Below, in pieces: positions 60,947-64,000 of a stretch of DNA of 64,000 nt. The position numbers and the translations under genes are program-made. The DNA lies in assembly GCA_002340985.1 (NCBI GenBank), contig DDNC01000009.1, forward strand, positions 4,718-68,717, read 5' to 3'. Below the pieces are notes generated by a model. The model had not been told where the DNA came from and ran no database searches. It saw only the letters and a list, made by a program, of their open reading frames with translations. Origin of the DNA: Firmicutes bacterium UBA2530 (GTDB taxonomy: Bacteria > Bacillota > Clostridia > Tissierellales > Sedimentibacteraceae). Numbering within the stretch: position 1 is the first letter of the stretch; every line of letters starts with the position of its first letter.

Positions 60947-62098
60947 TTAATAATCTCCTTGAAATATTGATATTTGCCCATTTAATTCATCACCGTAATT
61001 TAGCCATGGTACTCCAATGTAGTCTAGAACCTTTCCCCAACCCATGTCATACATCCAGAAATGCCATTCCTTAGGATTATCTTCTCTTAACCTGTCAAAT
61101 CTGTGAGGTCTTTTCTCCATATGAATGCCAAAGCCACACATGCTGCAGCCTGTTCGTTGAGCTCTTGTTGTTCTTAAAGTTCCGTCTTTATCTCTGACAA
61201 TTTCACCATAAATTCTTGGTACTGGTACTTTTAAATCTAATGCTAGCTGTAATAAATCCTGTCTTGAAAATATCGCAAAAGGACAACTCCTTGTTACTGA
61301 CTTTCCATAATAATTGCAACCATTTTTCATTAAGGCTTTTTCTCTTTGCCCTCCTTCAGATGCCATTAGTCCAAGATAAGGATGACAGCCTGTTTCTTTT
61401 GCATAATCATCACATGGTTTTTCTTTCATGTAATAACAACAGTCATTTGATACCTTGAAAGGAGCTGTCTTGTAACTTGTGCCGTAGGTTTCATTTTCAG
61501 GACCTCCAAATAATTCGAGCCATCTTTGTGGCAATTTCATCTTGGTTCCTTTCCTGTATCCACCTTGCTTTCCACATTCACCGGTCATTATTGCATGCCT
61601 AACAGTCTTGTTTTTTTCAGTTGGATTTTGCAAAAGTTGTATCTTCCCTGCTTTCTCCTTACTGATTATTGGATAACCACATTCTTTTACTACTTCTACT
61701 TTTGTTTTATATGGTTTTAACGCTTTCACACCTAGCTGTTTATGTATTTCCTGAATGCTTTTATCTTCCAGAGAAGAAACAGAAACTGCAGGAACATCAA
61801 TTTCTATTGACCTTAGAAATATTAAAAGTGTAATGCTGTCTAATCCACCTACTGATATAAAGCAGTTTCCACCTAATTTATCGTAAAATTCCCAAGCTCT
61901 CGCCTTTGCAAGGATTAACTTTTGTTCATATGGAAGCTGCTGTTTTATAATGAATGCATTTGTTTTGCTACGTTGTTCATCAATATAAGTTTGAAATGCT
62001 TTAGCTTCTTCGTTTGTCCAATTACTGTTTCCATCATCAAGCAATTCATCTTCTAAATCATCCATTATTTCATCAAATAGATTGAATTGATTTTCCAC
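60947..62098 (-). CDS. PAPS-reductase-like protein (phosphoadenosine phosphosulfate reductase family)
   Basis: 383 residues from a GTG at 62098 with AGGAGG 7-8 nt upstream; the longer frame would overlap the previous gene. An acidic N-terminus (NLFDEIMDDLEDELLDD) leads into the adenylation-like N-type ATP pyrophosphatase core FISVGGLDSITLLIFL, where VGGLDS replaces the usual SGGKDS. Many cysteines follow (GECGKQGG, NDCCYY, CDDYAKETGCHPY, CSMCGFGIH), consistent with an Fe-S or zinc site. Such phage proteins are thought to act in sulphur or nucleotide modification, but the substrate is unknown. It lies just upstream of the cytosine methyltransferase. Confidence 0.85.
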   Translation of the reverse strand: MENQFNLFDEIMDDLEDELLDDGNSNWTNEEAKAFQTYIDEQRSKTNAFIIKQQLPYEQKLILAKARAWEFYDKLGGNCFISVGGLDSITLLIFLRSIEIDVPAVSVSSLEDKSIQEIHKQLGVKALKPYKTKVEVVKECGYPIISKEKAGKIQLLQNPTEKNKTVRHAIMTGECGKQGGYRKGTKMKLPQRWLELFGGPENETYGTSYKTAPFKVSNDCCYYMKEKPCDDYAKETGCHPYLGLMASEGGQREKALMKNGCNYYGKSVTRSCPFAIFSRQDLLQLALDLKVPVPRIYGEIVRDKDGTLRTTRAQRTGCSMCGFGIHMEKRPHRFDRLREDNPKEWHFWMYDMGWGKVLDYIGVPWLNYGDELNGQISIFQGDY

Positions 62099-62102
62099 TT
62101 TT

Positions 62103-62297
62103 TTACCTCCTGTTTCTTCTTTGGCTTTCCTGTTTTGCTTTTCTTTTAGCTTTTTTCTTTGGATCAGCACATTTTCTAATTGTGCGTTCTTTTGTTTTCT
62201 TTTCTTCAGAAATACAAACATGAGTTTCATAATTTGGAACTAAAACCGCTGAAGCTGCCATCAATCCAGCTAATGCATTAATAGATTTTTTATTCAT
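62103..62297 (-). CDS. 64-residue basic protein with N-terminal hydrophobic segment
   Basis: Starts MNKKSINALAGLMAASAVLVP, then becomes very basic (KKKAKRKAKQESQRRNRR). GGGAGC precedes the ATG. It could be a membrane-tethered nucleic-acid-binding peptide. Unknown. Confidence 0.62.
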   Translation of the reverse strand: MNKKSINALAGLMAASAVLVPNYETHVCISEEKKTKERTIRKCADPKKKAKRKAKQESQRRNRR

Positions 62298-62409
62298 ATT
62301 TTTTCAGCTCCCTTTCCATTGCTCTGTATTTTTGTCTACAGCTTGTCCAATTCCTGTTTCTCCATAACCACTTAGCACATTGAAAATAATACTTAAGTTT
62401 TTTTATCAT
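62290..62409 (-). CDS. 39-residue basic aromatic peptide
   Basis: ATG at 62409 behind AGGTGA; its TAA overlaps the next start. Reads MIKKLKYYFQCAKWLWRNRNWTSC and on to a charged helix, so it is rich in Trp, Arg and Lys. Not recognised. Confidence 0.6.
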   Translation of the reverse strand: MIKKLKYYFQCAKWLWRNRNWTSCRQKYRAMERELKKYE

Positions 62410-62417
62410 ACTTTCAC

Positions 62418-62708
62418 CTATAACCTTTCAAGTAAACTTAAAAGCAATTTTTTAATCACTTCATTTTTTCTTAAAATTATAGTCATTCTCTCTTCATATC
62501 CCATCGGTCTTGAACTGCCTTGTTCTTTATTTGATTCAGTGGCTATTCCTTCATCAGTAAAAATAAACCTAATTTCATTTGATATGCCCAGTATTTCGTT
62601 TTGAGTTTCTTCTACTTTGCCCATAATCTGACCAAATTTAATTCTTTCTGGAACTTGTGGCATGGAATCATTTGTTAATGTTTTTGCACAATTTTCATAA
62701 TCCATCAT
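62418..62708 (-). CDS. 96-residue phage protein, unknown
   Basis: AGGAG before the ATG-ATG start. Helical, ending MTIILRKNEVIKKLLLSLLERL. The middle KVEETQNEILGISNEIRFIF resembles small coiled-coil phage proteins. Function unknown. Confidence 0.65.
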   Translation of the reverse strand: MMDYENCAKTLTNDSMPQVPERIKFGQIMGKVEETQNEILGISNEIRFIFTDEGIATESNKEQGSSRPMGYEERMTIILRKNEVIKKLLLSLLERL

Positions 62709-62724
62709 TTTTTTCTTCTCCTAT

Positions 62725-62856
62725 TTAATTGATTTTTAAAATACTATCTAAAGCCATTCCAATAATTATCAGAATCATTCCGACTGATAATTTGAATCTT
62801 AAATATTCCTGGTCATCAGTGAATTTATACCAAAAATTTCTAACGTTTTTAATCAT
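62725..62856 (-). CDS. 43-residue membrane peptide
   Basis: ATG at 62856, GAGGT 7 nt upstream. A charged N-terminal 20 residues (FWYKFTDDQEYLRFKL) precede one membrane span (SVGMILIIIGMALDSIL). Unknown. Confidence 0.58.
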   Translation of the reverse strand: MIKNVRNFWYKFTDDQEYLRFKLSVGMILIIIGMALDSILKIN

Positions 62857-62866
62857 TTTCATACCT

Positions 62867-63016
62867 CTATTCCGCATAGGATAGTTCATCTTCAATTTGA
62901 TGATTTAAATCATTAAGATCACAGCTATCATGTACCATATTATCAATCATCTCATCTTCGTACCCAGCTTCAATTAATATTTCAATGTTTTTCTTTAGCC
63001 TTTTTAATTCATCCAT
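62867..63016 (-). CDS. 49-residue acidic helical peptide
   Basis: ATG at 63016 behind AAGGAGGTGA; longer in-frame starts overlap the previous gene. Reads MDELKRLKKNIEILIEAGYED then an Asp/Glu-rich end. Unknown. Confidence 0.6.
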   Translation of the reverse strand: MDELKRLKKNIEILIEAGYEDEMIDNMVHDSCDLNDLNHQIEDELSYAE

Positions 63017-63032
63017 TTCACTTTTCACCTCC

Positions 63033-63242
63033 TTAAAAAAATCTTTCATTGCTAATGTCATGATATAAAGCCATGACAACCGGGTTAGCTCTGTTATATG
63101 ATTCATCTTTCATTCCTGGAATATTAAATTCATTTTCCATTTCAGTCATTAAGACAGCTAATTTCTTACTTTTTACTTGTTCATCTTTACATGCGTTGAT
63201 CATTAAAAATTGCTCTCTGTATTTTTGTATTGTATTTGACAT
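63033..63242 (-). CDS. 69-residue phage protein, unknown
   Basis: ATG at 63242 overlaps the previous TAA (TAATG) and follows GGAG. Reads MSNTIQKYREQFLMINACKDEQVKS..., mostly helical. Unknown. Confidence 0.65.
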   Translation of the reverse strand: MSNTIQKYREQFLMINACKDEQVKSKKLAVLMTEMENEFNIPGMKDESYNRANPVVMALYHDISNERFF

Positions 63243-63550
63243 TAATACCACTCTCCATTTGGGCACCAGTGTAACCAGTCTTTTCCTGTGAAATGTACTT
63301 CTAAGTGTGTTTTATGTTCTATAACCGATTTTGGAATCCATTTGATTTTGTAATCAAGGCCTTGACAAGCATTATGTCTTTTATACATACGTTGGAACAA
63401 TTTTTTAGCAGTTTCGGATAACTTGTCATAGCCTTTTACTTTGTTAAAATCAATCTCAACGTAAAATGAATCACATTCATTGATTAATTTGTAGCCAGGG
63501 TTTTCTATTTCGAACCTTTGTATAACATTAATTCTGTGTTGTTCAAGCAT
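63242..63550 (-). CDS. 102-residue phage protein, unknown
   Basis: Alpha/beta (YKLINECDSFYVEIDFNKVKGYDKLSETAKKLFQRMYKRH), with an aromatic end DWLHWCPNGEWY. Common in Firmicute phages near recombination or HNH genes. Role unknown. Confidence 0.68.
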   Translation of the reverse strand: MLEQHRINVIQRFEIENPGYKLINECDSFYVEIDFNKVKGYDKLSETAKKLFQRMYKRHNACQGLDYKIKWIPKSVIEHKTHLEVHFTGKDWLHWCPNGEWY

Positions 63551-63562
63551 TTAAATTGCCTC

Positions 63563-63850
63563 CTAATCTAAATAATTTCTACCAAAGATTTTCATGAACT
63601 CTTCTCTTGTATGCGTTTGTTCAAAATGTTCCTGACCAATTCTTTTCAGCTTTTTTAATAAAGAAGAATCTCTATGTATAGCTGTAGGTGCTAATGTATG
63701 ACAGTTAGGACAAACTTTAATTAGTAAGCCATATTTTTCAGCAGATTTTTTATATGCTCCATTCATTAAGTGATGTGTTTCAAGCATATAATCTGATTTA
63801 CATATGAAACATTCATCAGAGTTCCCAATATAACTTAATTTTTTGCTCAT
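63563..63850 (-). CDS. HNH-like nuclease-fold protein
   Basis: 95 residues. CFICKSDYMLETHHLMNG (Cys pair, then the His-His of an HNH beta-beta-alpha site), KVCPNCHTLAPTAIH (second Cys pair) and a basic helical tail. The structural zinc site and the first catalytic His are clear. Its ATG overlaps the previous TAA by 1 nt. It could cut DNA or process replication intermediates. Confidence 0.78.
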   Translation of the reverse strand: MSKKLSYIGNSDECFICKSDYMLETHHLMNGAYKKSAEKYGLLIKVCPNCHTLAPTAIHRDSSLLKKLKRIGQEHFEQTHTREEFMKIFGRNYLD

Positions 63851-64000
63851 TAACTTGCCTCCTGTTGTGCTATACTAATTTTTTTTAAGTAACTATCACC
63901 TATCAATTTAACAAATGGATCGTAATAGCTTTCATTATCAACTTTTATTACATCTGATATTTCTTCACTAATTTTGTCTCCTGACTTTCGGTCATATATT
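63850..64000 (-). CDS. 3' end of a phage gene (5' end outside window)
   Basis: The last 49 codons before the HNH gene, open to the window edge. Reads IYDRKSGDKISEEISDVIKV... DPFVKLIGDSYLKKI; its TAA overlaps the HNH ATG. Too short to identify; the stop-start overlap shows it belongs to the same operon. Confidence 0.6.
   Translation of the reverse strand, partial: IYDRKSGDKISEEISDVIKVDNESYYDPFVKLIGDSYLKKISIAQQEAS

Noticed and set aside
60947..62230. The longer 427-residue version of the PAPS-reductase-like protein
   Set aside because: The extra N-terminus is highly basic, lacks a ribosome site and lies over the previous 64-residue gene. The GTG at 62098 has an ideal AGGAGG.
1..64000. CRISPR arrays, tRNA or rRNA genes
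   Set aside because: I found no regularly spaced repeat-spacer array and no tRNA- or rRNA-like sequence on either strand. The only phased short repeats are the GTGAC iterons and 12-mers at 58319-58395.

Overview
The window comes from a low-GC, Gram-positive anaerobe of the Clostridia/Tissierellia type. The evidence is a full-length PolC-type DNA polymerase III, a LysM plus SleB-like wall hydrolase, a small alarmone synthetase, strong AGGAGG-type ribosome binding sites with frequent TTG/GTG starts, and AT-rich intergenic DNA. I cannot name the species.

Layout. (1) 1-19.1 kb is chromosomal DNA in short, mixed-strand units, many separated by clear rho-independent terminators: the 3' part of a flavin amine oxidase, an OsmC protein, a secreted FMN-binding-domain protein with an internal duplication, a wall hydrolase, polC, a small alarmone synthetase, a TrmO-like protein, a MerR regulator, a DUF4397 protein, a staygreen-family protein, a lipid glycosyltransferase coupled to a flippase-like membrane protein, a methyltransferase, and a marR-MATE efflux unit with a visible operator over its promoter. 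(2) 19.3-31.4 kb is an AT-rich defence island. It holds a complete Wadjet-type SMC system in the order jetD-jetA-jetB-jetC, followed by an Mrr-type restriction endonuclease, all on the minus strand. A perfect 25-bp direct repeat lies on each side (19355 and 29344), and two tandem tyrosine recombinases lie just outside the right copy. (3) About 31.9 kb to the window end is most of a podovirus-like prophage read leftward. Early and middle genes (64 to 52.6 kb) include many tiny Cys-rich proteins, a replisome organiser with a probable internal origin, a DnaC-like loader, a cytosine methyltransferase, a PAPS-reductase-like protein and an AAA+ ATPase. A late module (51.4 to 32.2 kb) runs terS-terL-portal-scaffold-coat-adaptor-hub-internal virion proteins-tail fibre-holin-endolysin. 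The immunity and main integrase end would lie beyond 64 kb.

How they work together. The Jet proteins would form a MukBEF-like ATPase with a topoisomerase-VI-like nuclease subunit that cleaves small circular DNA, and the Mrr enzyme would attack modified foreign DNA. The prophage carries likely counter-measures: a DUF2829 protein related to the Thoeris inhibitor Tad2 and a cytosine methyltransferase. The most interesting points are the repeat-bracketed defence cassette beside paired recombinases, the Tad2-like protein among the head genes, a two-domain endolysin that fuses an amidase to a phosphodiester-glycosidase-like domain, helically phased GTGAC iterons inside the replication gene, and a cluster of undescribed zinc-ribbon and Cys-rich mini-proteins. 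Small genes were found by reading the minus strand between the larger frames; their starts were chosen from ribosome binding sites and stop-start overlaps.
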